From Ignavibacteria bacterium (lineage in GTDB: Bacteria > Bacteroidota > Ignavibacteria > Tepidaquicellales > Tepidaquicellaceae): 64,000 nucleotides of DNA. Of this stretch, positions 51,713-61,419 are shown piece by piece (position 1 is the stretch's first letter; every line of letters starts with the position of its first letter). The position numbers and the translations under genes are program-made. Location: the NCBI GenBank assembly GCA_019694675.1, contig JAIBBK010000004.1, forward strand, positions 1-64,000, written 5' to 3'. The notes beneath the pieces are model-generated. The model was not told the origin of the DNA and ran no database searches. It saw only the letters and a list, made by a program, of their open reading frames with translations.

Positions 51713-53314
51713 TCACTTTATCAACAGCATCCTTCTGCTATCTGCAAAATTCCCGGATTCAATCCGATACATGTAAATGCCGCTTGACAAATTACTGCCG
51801 TCGAAATTAACCTGATATGTCCCGGGGCTTTGATACTCATTTACAAGAGTTGTGACCTGCCTTCCGAGAACGTCGAATACAGTAATATTTACAAAGCCTG
51901 CAAGTCCCACATCGTAACTGATCGTTGTAACAGGATTGAACGGGTTCGGAAAATTCTGATGAAGCTCATATTCTGTAATGTCAGATGACTGAAGCTCCTC
52001 TATTCCGGTCATCTGTGAATACTTGACCGTCATGATGTCTCCTCCATTGCCCTGAACGTTGCCGCTGACATAGACTGAACCGTTCTTGTCCACATCCATA
52101 CAGGTGGCTACATCGTCCGGCTCCGTGCCTGAGCAAGCCATGCACCATTTCATAACCCCGGATGCATCGAGCTTTAAGGTAACAAAATCTCTGCCTGTGA
52201 TTGCATTGATGCAGGTTCCGGTAAGATACACACTGCCCGCCGGGTCAATTTTCATCGCGGATACTTCATCATCCGAGCTTCCGGTACCGTTGTATCTGAA
52301 TGACCAAAGCAGATTGCCTGAAGAATCGTACTTCACGGCTATGTAATCACTGCCTGAACTGTCTTCAATTGTCCCGGACACATAAACGAAATTTGCAGCT
52401 GATGCATTTATCTGAACAGGACGGCATGTTCCGGGATACTCAACAGCCCACTGCAACTGGCCGTTTCGATCATATTTTATGGTTGTCATCAGTTGTTCAT
52501 TGTTCAGTCCCATACACACACCGGCAACGTATATGTTTCCGGATTCATCATTATCCACTGACACTCCGTAGTCTGTGCTATCTCCGGGTCCGTTATGGAA
52601 TGCCACCCATTGCTGAATTCCCGAAGGACTGAACTTCACAGTTCCGATGTCAGTAGTGCGTTGTGCCATCCGGAAATTGTTACCGGTTATAATGATATTT
52701 CCCGAGTCATCAACCGACAGATCTTTTGCATAGTCATTCTCTTCCCCATCAAACATTGCAGACCACATCACGTTTCCCGAAGAATCATATTTCAGAATCA
52801 GATAATCATAATAGAATCCGGGACCTATACAACTTCCGATGCTCACAACATTCCCGGAATGATCAACGACCATATCACAAATACTGCTGCGCCACCCTCC
52901 GTATTCCTCCGACCATACCAGTTCCCCTAGTGCATTATACTTGACAATCAGCGCGCCATCCGGAACTGTAGCGTTAAATATACTTCCCGCCACATATACG
53001 TTCCCAAGATCATCGGATCCAACTACGGCGGCCTCATTAAAAAAAGGCCCACCCGGACATATTGCGCTCCAAAGCAGTGAACCGTTTGCCGAGTATCTGA
53101 GCGTGAGAAAATCTGAGATGCCGAATACACTTTCAGCAGTCCATCCTGCAACAGTAACATTGCCGTAAATGTCTGCCGTAATGGCACGCGAGTACTCGCA
53201 AAGTCCTTGCTGCCCGTTGAATCTTGCGACCCATTCCTGAGTCACCTGTGCATTTGAGCCGCCCGTTAGAAATAATGCGGGCAGTATCATCAAAAGAAGA
53301 AATAGCTTATTCAT
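51713..53314 (-). CDS. T9SS cargo with eight SBBP-type repeats
   Basis: 533 residues, ATG with GGAGG upstream. Signal peptide LFLLLMILPALFLTGGSNAQ. Eight SBBP/PQQ-like propeller units of ~50 residues (LLWSAICPGG, DDLGNVYVAGSI; IKYDRNGQLQWAVEYPG) fill 25-430. The T9SS type A domain follows (NFPNPFNP, VFDVLGRQV, SSGIYMYRIESG, ending RRMLLIK). Eight units point to an eight-bladed propeller. Surface or secreted; no catalytic motif. Confidence 0.9.
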   Translation of the reverse strand: MNKLFLLLMILPALFLTGGSNAQVTQEWVARFNGQQGLCEYSRAITADIYGNVTVAGWTAESVFGISDFLTLRYSANGSLLWSAICPGGPFFNEAAVVGSDDLGNVYVAGSIFNATVPDGALIVKYNALGELVWSEEYGGWRSSICDMVVDHSGNVVSIGSCIGPGFYYDYLILKYDSSGNVMWSAMFDGEENDYAKDLSVDDSGNIIITGNNFRMAQRTTDIGTVKFSPSGIQQWVAFHNGPGDSTDYGVSVDNDESGNIYVAGVCMGLNNEQLMTTIKYDRNGQLQWAVEYPGTCRPVQINASAANFVYVSGTIEDSSGSDYIAVKYDSSGNLLWSFRYNGTGSSDDEVSAMKIDPAGSVYLTGTCINAITGRDFVTLKLDASGVMKWCMACSGTEPDDVATCMDVDKNGSVYVSGNVQGNGGDIMTVKYSQMTGIEELQSSDITEYELHQNFPNPFNPVTTISYDVGLAGFVNITVFDVLGRQVTTLVNEYQSPGTYQVNFDGSNLSSGIYMYRIESGNFADSRRMLLIK

Positions 53315-53640
53315 TTTTCAAACCTCCGCTTTGATTAGATCATTTTGAAGTTGCATCTCACCGGATCACACCGGTTATTGCTGCGGAAGGAACCGGCATA
53401 ATGCATTTAAAACATTCATTGAACATCTCTCCTTTACAAAGCTCTATGCATTCTACAACTCTCATCACATGATAACGCGAATATCAAAATCCTGCCCGAG
53501 CTTTACGGGGACTCTCCGCTTTCATTTCAATTCTATCACAAGCAGTGAAGCCGTTCTGCGTTCATGCTCATCTCCTGCACTGCAGGCTCCATGACCGATC
53601 AGCGGAGCATTTCATATGGAGTCTGCTGATTGCGAGACCG
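53315..53640. other. Intergenic region, no gene seen
   Basis: About 325 bp. No frame or element recognised. Likely holds the promoter of the SBBP-repeat gene. Confidence 0.35.
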
Positions 53641-55359
53641 TCACTTCAGCAAAACCATCTTCTTCGCCGAAACAAAACTTCCGCATTCGATTCGGTAAAT
53701 GTAAGTGCCCGATGAAAGCGAACTGCCGTCGAACCTGGCAACATAATTGCCCGCGTCCTTGTATTCATTCACGAGTGTCTTGACTTCCCTTCCCGCCATA
53801 TCGAAGATCTTCAGCACAACATTTCCTGCCTGCGGGATGCCGTAGGCGATGGTTGTGTGCGGATTGAACGGGTTCGGATAGTTCTGATCAACGAAGAATT
53901 TGTCCGGAACACCTATTGTCACCGCTTCAGGCAAGTCGAAGTATTCGAAGTTGCCGTTGAAGTCGATCTGTTTCAGGCGGTAGTGGTAGATGCCGGATGC
54001 TTCAGGGTTATCAGCAAATGAATAAGATGAATTAGTTGTAGTAGAACCCGAAGCGTTCACAATGCCCAGTATCTGCCTGCCACTGTTATCACCTGACCTT
54101 TCTACTTGAAATGAATTGCAGTTTGTTTCTGAGGATGTAGTCCATTTCAACAGCACAGTGTTGCCATTAACGGCAGATGTAAATGAGATCAATTCCACCG
54201 GCAGAGGTCTGTCGATAGCAGTTCTGCACATAGTTATGTTCGGAGTTACGCATTTGTCTGTCGCAGAGAATTCGACAAGCCCTTCACACATGAAAGGGGA
54301 GTTTAACTTCCTTCTCACTATTACGTGAGCATTGATTTGCTGCGAAGAAGTGAAAGGAAGCGCAGGCACTACTTCTACTGAATAACAATTTGTATCGGGC
54401 ATTATAGAACGGTCGAGTGTAATAGAGTCGCCGCTTACAAGATCTTGATCTGTCACTGTCAGGTCATACTCGTAAACATCTCCTCTGTTCGGCACACTTA
54501 TTATTCCACTGCATTGCAGAAAAGTCGTATCACCGTTATAAGATGCATTAGATATGACGATCTCCGGATAAGATGACCATTCGCAACCCGGATTTCCAAA
54601 AACGGCAAATGGTATATCGTGCCAATATTGTCCTGAACTGCCGTCCCTCAATTCTCTCCACCAGTCTAACCACGAGTAATACTGATATGCAATTCCATAT
54701 CCTTCTATAGGAGGCACCCATACGTCAGGTCCGAAATCTCCACTTATCGTAAACTCAAGCCAATATCTTCTATCAGAACCGCCCCGAAGAGTTGTTCCTA
54801 CACGGCCGGTATTTCTCATTACCGGCCTGTTCGCAGAAACGTAATCATTGTTTCTGTAAATGCATGACCATATTGTACGCGTCAGTCTGTTCTGGGAAAA
54901 ATCTCCGAACAGAACCGGCCCGGGTGAAGGCCGAGATCCTTCCTGAATACGGATTGTCAATCCGGTAATTGTCGGTCCCCACGTAGAGCCTGTCTGATAA
55001 GCATAAGTGTAAACTGAGTCAATTTTCCACAAGCCATCCGGCAAAGTGAACATACCGGCCAAAGCAAGTCCTCGTGATGCGTTGAATCCGAAGGCAGTAT
55101 ATGGTTCATGAAGCAGGCTGATATTACAGCCATTGAGCAGTACTCCTGTATTGATGCAAGAAGTGTTGTGGAATTCATAACTATCAGTCTCCAAAGCTGA
55201 TGTATTTATGAATCCGGTTACAATGAAACTGTTCCCGGCATTCTTTGAATCTTTGGAAAGGTCTGCTGAATAATCAGGATCGTCCGCTTTGATGCCGCAA
55301 TTCAGAACAAACAGGAAGAACAAAATTAATTCAAAGATTACAAGTCTGTGAGTTTCCAT
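53641..55359 (-). CDS. T9SS cargo protein, unrecognised N-part
   Basis: 572 residues, ATG with AAGGAA upstream. Signal peptide LVIFELILFFLFVLNCGIKA. Residues ~40-210 form a beta-rich domain (GLWKIDSVYTYAYQTGSTWG, LTIRIQEGSRPSPGPVLFGD) I do not recognise. Residues 270-370 hold a second beta region (YEYDLTVTDQDLVSGDSITL). The Fn3-like linker (PLPVELISFTS ... YHYRLKQIDFNGNFEYFDL) leads to the T9SS type A domain (NYPNPFNP, IFDMAGREV, SGTYIYRIECG, ending KKMVLLK). Its sorting-domain DNA is close to those at 28790, 55556 and 58336. Confidence 0.88.
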   Translation of the reverse strand: METHRLVIFELILFFLFVLNCGIKADDPDYSADLSKDSKNAGNSFIVTGFINTSALETDSYEFHNTSCINTGVLLNGCNISLLHEPYTAFGFNASRGLALAGMFTLPDGLWKIDSVYTYAYQTGSTWGPTITGLTIRIQEGSRPSPGPVLFGDFSQNRLTRTIWSCIYRNNDYVSANRPVMRNTGRVGTTLRGGSDRRYWLEFTISGDFGPDVWVPPIEGYGIAYQYYSWLDWWRELRDGSSGQYWHDIPFAVFGNPGCEWSSYPEIVISNASYNGDTTFLQCSGIISVPNRGDVYEYDLTVTDQDLVSGDSITLDRSIMPDTNCYSVEVVPALPFTSSQQINAHVIVRRKLNSPFMCEGLVEFSATDKCVTPNITMCRTAIDRPLPVELISFTSAVNGNTVLLKWTTSSETNCNSFQVERSGDNSGRQILGIVNASGSTTTNSSYSFADNPEASGIYHYRLKQIDFNGNFEYFDLPEAVTIGVPDKFFVDQNYPNPFNPHTTIAYGIPQAGNVVLKIFDMAGREVKTLVNEYKDAGNYVARFDGSSLSSGTYIYRIECGSFVSAKKMVLLK

Positions 55360-55555
55360 TTTTAACTTCCTTTCATTTAGAATCTCAATTTATAATGTGT
55401 TAACCCAAAAACACCCGCAACACAGAAACAAAAGATACCCATAATATCTCAGTGACCGCAGTCTGTAGTTGTCTCAAACGTATCCCAATGTGAAGAATTA
55501 TTCTCTTCTCACCTGCTTCACAATCTCAGGAAAGTGAGCTGGCCAATAAATTCAA

Positions 55556-55803
55556 TCACTTCAGCAGAACCATCTTCTTCGCCGAAACAAAACCTCCGCT
55601 TTCGATTCGGTAAATGTAAGTGCCCGACGAAAGCGAACTGCCGTCGAACTTTGATGCATAGTAGCCTGCTTCTTTGAATTCATTCACGAGTGTCGTGACT
55701 TCCCTTCCCGCCAAATCGAAGATCTTCAGCACAACATTTCCCGCCTGCGGGATGCCGTAGGTTATTGTTGTGAGCGGATTGAACGGGTTCGGATAGTTCT
55801 GAT
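55556..55803 (-). repeat. Near-identical 248-bp sorting-domain segment, copy 1
   Basis: Matches 58336-58583 base for base except one A/G at 55793/58573. It covers the stop codon back to just upstream of the NPFNP motif. Flanking coding sequence differs. Confidence 0.95.
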
Positions 55804-58168
55804 CAACGAAGAATTTGTCCGGAACACCAACAGTGATATCATTTTTCAGATCGAAATACTGATAGTTGCCGTTGTAGTCAATCTGCTTCAGTCTGTATGT
55901 GTACCTGCCCGCGGCAACATTCATGTCTTCATACATGTAACCTGATGCTGTGTTCATACCGTTCACAAATCCAAGGGCCTGATACTCTTGCCGGTCTGAG
56001 GACCTCTGAACTTCAAATCCCGAATTATTAATTTCTGCCGATGTTGACCAGTTAAGCATTATGTCGTTGCCATTAATCGAACCCGAGAAGCTCGCGAGTT
56101 CAACCGGGAGCGGATTGTCAACATAAACATGCTTACTGCAGAGTATCTCAAATAAATTTTGATAGTACAGGACAAAATGTCCGTATGAGCTTCCTGCATT
56201 CACGTAAACGAAACTGTTGTTGTTGCCGGATACGATTGATGCCTGAGTAGTTCCGTAGTTTGATACAGTCCAGAATCCTCCGGGAAGTGAACTCTCATAA
56301 TAAACGAATTCAGAGTTTGCAGGTATGTGTCCGGGACCGGTGATCAAACAGTTTCCTGTTACGGTGGATGATCCGCCACCGTTCGTTGTGTGAAGTATGA
56401 CACCGTAATCTCCCGCAATCCAGCCGTGCAAAGGATCCGAAAAGCAGATCGCGTTAAGATTAAAGTTGCTTCCGCTTTTTCTTACCTCCCAGATCTGTCC
56501 TCCGTCAGTTGTTTGTACAAGAAGTCCGTTCGATCCTGTGAACCAACCGGTCTGATCATCAACAAACTTTATGCATAGGGCATTATTTGTTGTTGGTATC
56601 TGCCGCATGTGCCAGCTTTCTCCTGAATCTGTTGTATAGTACAATTTGTCCAGGCTTCCGTCGGTCCATCCCGTCTGTTCGTTTATGAACTCAATGGCAA
56701 TATGAAAACTTTCCGGGTCAACAATCCTTGTGATCCAGTTGCTGCCGCCGTCAGACGTCTTAAGCATGACTCCGTTGTATCCACCCGCGAAGCAAAGGTT
56801 CTGATTGACTGTTTCAACGCTCAGCAATCTGACTGATGTGCCGCTTTGCTGAAGATTCCAGTTCATGCCTCCGTTCGTTGTCTTTGCTATCACACCGTTC
56901 TCTCCCACTATCCATCCTGTCAGTTCATCAAGGAATGCAAGGTCCCAGATGACCTGAATGCCTGTTTGTATGTTGACAATATTCCATGTTGCACCGCCGT
57001 TCACTGTCTTCAGCAGTACGCCGGAATTTCCGCCTGCCCATCCCGTCGATTCGTTCACAAAATCTATTGCCCAGAGAAACGAGCTCACTCCTGACGACTG
57101 GTACATCCATGTGTTTCCGCTGTCGGTTGTGTTCATAATGACGCCATTGTGGCCGCATGCCCATGCTTTGTCCGAACTGATGCAGTCAATGGCATTGAAA
57201 TCGCTGTAGAATCCTCCGTGCAGATAATTCCAGGCATCTCCGCCATTAGTTGAGCTGAAAATAAATCCAAAGTATCCGGCAATGAGCCCGGTTACCGCAT
57301 CCTTCATCCTGATGCATTTCATTGTCTGAGATGTTCCGATGATCTGTGATGTCCAGATCTGTCCTCCGTTGGTTGTCTTTTTGACGGTGCCGTTCTCTCC
57401 GGTTACATACCCGGTATTATTGTCAATCATATCAACTGAATTCAATGTCATGAATGTACTGCTGTTCTGTATTGACCAGTTAATGCCGCCGTTTGAAGTG
57501 TGAAGTATCACTCCGCCGTCTCCGGAAATCCATCCGTTGTTCAGGTCAAGGAAGTCTATTGATTGAAGTCTTTGAGATGTTCCGCTGACTTGCTCTGACC
57601 AGTTTATACCGCTGTTCGAGGTCATGAGTATTGCACCGTCACTTCCCACAGCCCAGCCTGTATTCACATCAGCAAAGTGCATTCTTAGAAAATATCTTGC
57701 TCCGCCAGAGTGCTGTACGGCCCAGGTGAATCCTCCGTTTGTTGTCTTTAAGATCCTTTCATCCGCTCCTGCTGTCCACCCGGTGTTTGCATTGACAAAG
57801 AACACTGCATAGACGTATCCTGCGGCTCCCGTGTTCAGGGGAGTCCATTCCGAACCTCCGTCAGTTGTTCTGTAAATGAAGCCGTTTGCAGATCCTCCCA
57901 CCCAACCCGTATTCTGATCAATGAATGAGGCAGACCACAGGTATTCAGTCAATCCGTTGGCAAGTTCATTCCAGGTGACGCCGGCGTCGGTGGTTTTAAA
58001 TACAATTCCGCCGCCGCCGACTGCGATGTAAGCGTCCCCGCCAAGATAATCAATGTCTGTAAATGGATTGGCTGTCGGATACGGATGTTGCCATTGCCAG
58101 GCGTGCTGAGGAAGACAGGCGGTTGAGGATATTAAGATGAATAGAAATGAAATTATAACTTTGGTCAT
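55556..58168 (-). CDS. T9SS cargo with 14 YCF48-like repeats
   Basis: 870 residues; strong Shine-Dalgarno GGAGG before the ATG. Signal peptide VIISFLFILISSTACLPQ. Fourteen YCF48/BNR-like units (FVNANTGWTAG, ERILKTTNGGFTW) fill ~30-610, suggesting two seven-bladed propellers; unit boundaries are marked by GW/GY and G-G-x-x-W. An Ig/PKD-like spacer follows, then the Fn3-like linker (PLPVELASFSG ... YTYRLKQIDYNGNYQYFDL) and the T9SS type A domain (NYPNPFNP, IFDLAGREV, ending KKMVLLK). The last 248 bp are shared almost exactly with the next gene. Confidence 0.9.
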   Translation of the reverse strand: MTKVIISFLFILISSTACLPQHAWQWQHPYPTANPFTDIDYLGGDAYIAVGGGGIVFKTTDAGVTWNELANGLTEYLWSASFIDQNTGWVGGSANGFIYRTTDGGSEWTPLNTGAAGYVYAVFFVNANTGWTAGADERILKTTNGGFTWAVQHSGGARYFLRMHFADVNTGWAVGSDGAILMTSNSGINWSEQVSGTSQRLQSIDFLDLNNGWISGDGGVILHTSNGGINWSIQNSSTFMTLNSVDMIDNNTGYVTGENGTVKKTTNGGQIWTSQIIGTSQTMKCIRMKDAVTGLIAGYFGFIFSSTNGGDAWNYLHGGFYSDFNAIDCISSDKAWACGHNGVIMNTTDSGNTWMYQSSGVSSFLWAIDFVNESTGWAGGNSGVLLKTVNGGATWNIVNIQTGIQVIWDLAFLDELTGWIVGENGVIAKTTNGGMNWNLQQSGTSVRLLSVETVNQNLCFAGGYNGVMLKTSDGGSNWITRIVDPESFHIAIEFINEQTGWTDGSLDKLYYTTDSGESWHMRQIPTTNNALCIKFVDDQTGWFTGSNGLLVQTTDGGQIWEVRKSGSNFNLNAICFSDPLHGWIAGDYGVILHTTNGGGSSTVTGNCLITGPGHIPANSEFVYYESSLPGGFWTVSNYGTTQASIVSGNNNSFVYVNAGSSYGHFVLYYQNLFEILCSKHVYVDNPLPVELASFSGSINGNDIMLNWSTSAEINNSGFEVQRSSDRQEYQALGFVNGMNTASGYMYEDMNVAAGRYTYRLKQIDYNGNYQYFDLKNDITVGVPDKFFVDQNYPNPFNPLTTITYGIPQAGNVVLKIFDLAGREVTTLVNEFKEAGYYASKFDGSSLSSGTYIYRIESGGFVSAKKMVLLK

Positions 58169-58335
58169 GATTATGTTACCTCCTTTGTGTAAAAGTTCTT
58201 CCGGGAATCCGCTTTTGAGGGGGACTCCCGGATATGTTCCGATTCACTTCGGAATTACTTCACAGGCATACCTGCATCTCAGTCCCCGGGTGTTCTGTTA
58301 TACAGATGCCAGAACCCTGAACTGTTACCCGTAGC

Positions 58336-58583
58336 TCACTTCAGCAGAACCATCTTCTTCGCCGAAACAAAACCTCCGCTTTCGATTCGGTAAATGTAAG
58401 TGCCCGACGAAAGCGAACTGCCGTCGAACTTTGATGCATAGTAGCCTGCTTCTTTGAATTCATTCACGAGTGTCGTGACTTCCCTTCCCGCCAAATCGAA
58501 GATCTTCAGCACAACATTTCCCGCCTGCGGGATGCCGTAGGTTATTGTTGTGAGCGGATTGAACGGGTTCGGGTAGTTCTGAT
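58336..58583 (-). repeat. Near-identical 248-bp sorting-domain segment, copy 2
   Basis: Partner of 55556-55803. The match starts exactly at the stop codon, ends at the NYPNPFNP codons, and does not extend into the 3' noncoding flank. Confidence 0.95.
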
Positions 58584-61413
58584 GCAAACCGAACTTGCGT
58601 GGTATTGCGTTCACCAACAATTTTTCCTTTTCAGTCTTGGCGTTAGGACCTTTCAGCAGTGCATTGATCCTATATTGCTTTAGGTCAATTTCTTCGAAGG
58701 TGTTTCCGGAACTCAGATTATCTCCCGCGCCGGCAGAGAGTATCTCGCGGTTGATGAGAGCATGAAATCCTTTCGGAGTGTTTGTGTTGATTGCATATAT
58801 CTCATCGTAATCCGAGATCGCTTCTTCGATGTTGCCTTGCTTTATGTTTGATTGAATCGCCATGTCTTCGGAAACATTTCGCGTGATGATCGAGTGTGAA
58901 GTGTCTGCCGCTATAGCAAAAAAGTAATTTTCCAAAAGTGCATACTCTGTTATAGTTGCCTGTTTCTTAACGTAACAGTTGAATATCCTTGCAAGACTTG
59001 TAGAAGTTGAACTGCTGTCTTTGTATTCAGATACAATTTCTTTGTAATATTCAATTGCAGCCTCATACTCGCCGTTGAACTCGCTTTGATATGCAAGAAG
59101 ATACAACTCTTGTACAGAGTTCGGATTATCTGATTCATAGAAGTGCAGCGTATCGTACATTCCAAAACCGATCGAATCAAGCTGGTGATTGTTAGTTGCT
59201 CTTGCAGAAGTTGAGTTGCTGTCATGTGGACTGTAAATGACTGATTCAGCATTTGCAACATTGAACTTCGAACTGTCGGGAGGGTTATCGTGCCAGTAGT
59301 TCTTAACCGCATAGAAATCCCTGGTTCCTCCCGTAGGATTAGCGCCATTTATGTAATAACTGCTTCCCTGCAGCACAAAACTGTTGTATCCGTAGTTCAG
59401 ATCCGGCATTGCATCCGAGTCAAACAGAATGCCCGCATCAGATGGACTGCCTGTGATCAGATTGTCCCCGGCATACCAATAAACAGAACCGCCTGATTGC
59501 AAAGGATGCATTACGGGAACTGATGAAGATGAAAGATAGACATTGTCATCGCACGAATTATCGAATGTATTCTTCAGAAGATCCGGCGAAGAATAAAATG
59601 AGTAATAGGAGTAATAGAAATCCGAGATGACATTGTACTTGATCGTTCCGTTCGAGTTATCGAGAAACATTCCAGATTCGCCGTTAGAGTTTCCGTCTAA
59701 AGTATTGAAGGCAATGTAAGGCGATGACTGAATAATGGTCATTCCGTTGTTGCAGTTGCTTATGCTATTGTTGATGATGTTGAGCATTTCTCCCGGGCAG
59801 TATTCTGCATAGATGCCGTGAGTGAAGCCGATTCCAAGATTGGTTGCGCTTACGGTATTGTTCTTCAACAGTACATGCGCGCTATTCTGAAGATAGATTG
59901 CATTGTTAAGCACTTGAGATGTCTGATTCACAAAACTGCATCCGGAGATTTCAGCTGAGTATGGTTCGGGAGATTCCTCGGGATCATACCTGTCCGAGAT
60001 CATTATGCCGTACATCGCATTTTTGATCGTGCAGTTTCTGATAGTATCATGCGAGGGATCATTCAGCGATATGCCGTTCCATTTCTTTGTGGAATCAACC
60101 GAAGCGAACAGTGCATCATTTGCAATTAGCCTTGCGCCTGAATCACAAACAATGCCGGAGTTCTCACCGAAAAGAAGCTTTGAGCCGGGATTGAGGATGA
60201 GGGCGGTTTCATAGCCGCTCAGGTGCAGAGTGAAGTTGTCGGGAAGTGAGATAACTGCGCTGTCGTTCAATACGAATTTGCAACTGTCATCAATTACAAA
60301 AGGAGACTCCAAGGCGCATGGAAATCCATGAAGCCCCTTTTCAAAGATCATTCCATTTGAAAAGCCGTTGATTCTGCCACCCTTATTGCAGAATGTACTG
60401 CCCGGCTTGAAGACAATTGCTGAGTTTAAGGCGAGTGTAAGACTGCTGCCACTCGTCAAAGTCAGCCTGTTTGGCGCATGTACGATCAATCTCGAACCGC
60501 CATACAGAATGAGAAAGGCAGAATCGCCCACAACAAGATCAGTGTAAGCTGAATCTCCAGTGTTCGACGGAGTAATCATATCGAATGTCCTTCCGGCGGA
60601 AATCTTCATTGCGGCATGCTTTCCGATAACAATGCTTGTAGGATAGTGAAGAAGCGTGTCCATAATAGTTGCCGAATGATTCAAGTTGAAATCCACATAC
60701 AAGCTGCCATAATCGTCATGCTGAATCGCCGTATATTTGTCAGAGAATATTGGATAGGTAGTGAAATCTGGATTCGAGATGAATCCAAAGCTGTTTCTGG
60801 ACTTTGAATAGACACTGTCAATATTCACAAATTGATTCCACACTTCAAATTCTCTACCAGTTGTATCCAAATTGAATTTCTGACAATTGCCACACTTGAA
60901 TTCAGCAAGGATAGAGTCTTGATTGTAATAATACAACAGGAAATCGTTGCTAAAGTTCGGCCATTGGGTAGATGGTCCAAAAGGATAATCAATGTCAGAA
61001 TAATCTATTGTAAGAGAGTCAATGGGCAAAAAACAATGAATGCCATTTGTGTCAAGTATGGAGACGGAAATGATAATCTTATACTTGCCGTAACCAATAG
61101 ATCCGTTTCCGGTTGCGGGTAAGCTATTACAGTCATGATTCAGGGAAAATCTCTCGTTGTGTGGATTGACCACATCGTTGAATATCTTTTTTTTACCTCC
61201 AAAGAGGAATACCTGATTGTTTTCTTCCCATTGAGAGTTCGGTCTGTATGATTTGTCCCCTGCAAAGATAAATCCCATTGGCCTAACCGAAACCAATAAT
61301 GTGTCAGTGACACTTTCATTCTTGATGATCAATACATTATCCTCAACTTGGCACAAAGATAATCTTACTCCGGACATGAGCATAATGACGATTAGTGTTG
61401 TTGCCTTTTTCAT
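58336..61413 (-). CDS. T9SS cargo: right-handed beta-helix plus helical domain
   Basis: 1025 residues. Signal peptide TTLIVIMLMSGVRLSLCQ. Residues ~250-680 are a parallel beta-helix of the NosD/CASH type (LTLTSGSSLTLALNSAIVF, IRNCTIKNAMYGIMISD, NIINNSISNCNNGMTI, YIAFNTLDGNSNGESGMF). Residues ~770-930 look helical and TPR-like (EYYKEIVSEYKDS, NIEEAISDYDEIYAINTNT). The T9SS type A domain closes the protein (NYPNPFNP, IFDLAGREV, ending KKMVLLK). Beta-helices of this type often bind or cleave polysaccharide; no catalytic residues are evident. The beta-helix/TPR combination is unusual among the cargo here. Confidence 0.88.
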   Translation of the reverse strand: MKKATTLIVIMLMSGVRLSLCQVEDNVLIIKNESVTDTLLVSVRPMGFIFAGDKSYRPNSQWEENNQVFLFGGKKKIFNDVVNPHNERFSLNHDCNSLPATGNGSIGYGKYKIIISVSILDTNGIHCFLPIDSLTIDYSDIDYPFGPSTQWPNFSNDFLLYYYNQDSILAEFKCGNCQKFNLDTTGREFEVWNQFVNIDSVYSKSRNSFGFISNPDFTTYPIFSDKYTAIQHDDYGSLYVDFNLNHSATIMDTLLHYPTSIVIGKHAAMKISAGRTFDMITPSNTGDSAYTDLVVGDSAFLILYGGSRLIVHAPNRLTLTSGSSLTLALNSAIVFKPGSTFCNKGGRINGFSNGMIFEKGLHGFPCALESPFVIDDSCKFVLNDSAVISLPDNFTLHLSGYETALILNPGSKLLFGENSGIVCDSGARLIANDALFASVDSTKKWNGISLNDPSHDTIRNCTIKNAMYGIMISDRYDPEESPEPYSAEISGCSFVNQTSQVLNNAIYLQNSAHVLLKNNTVSATNLGIGFTHGIYAEYCPGEMLNIINNSISNCNNGMTIIQSSPYIAFNTLDGNSNGESGMFLDNSNGTIKYNVISDFYYSYYSFYSSPDLLKNTFDNSCDDNVYLSSSSVPVMHPLQSGGSVYWYAGDNLITGSPSDAGILFDSDAMPDLNYGYNSFVLQGSSYYINGANPTGGTRDFYAVKNYWHDNPPDSSKFNVANAESVIYSPHDSNSTSARATNNHQLDSIGFGMYDTLHFYESDNPNSVQELYLLAYQSEFNGEYEAAIEYYKEIVSEYKDSSSTSTSLARIFNCYVKKQATITEYALLENYFFAIAADTSHSIITRNVSEDMAIQSNIKQGNIEEAISDYDEIYAINTNTPKGFHALINREILSAGAGDNLSSGNTFEEIDLKQYRINALLKGPNAKTEKEKLLVNAIPRKFGLHQNYPNPFNPLTTITYGIPQAGNVVLKIFDLAGREVTTLVNEFKEAGYYASKFDGSSLSSGTYIYRIESGGFVSAKKMVLLK

Positions 61414-61419
61414 AATATT

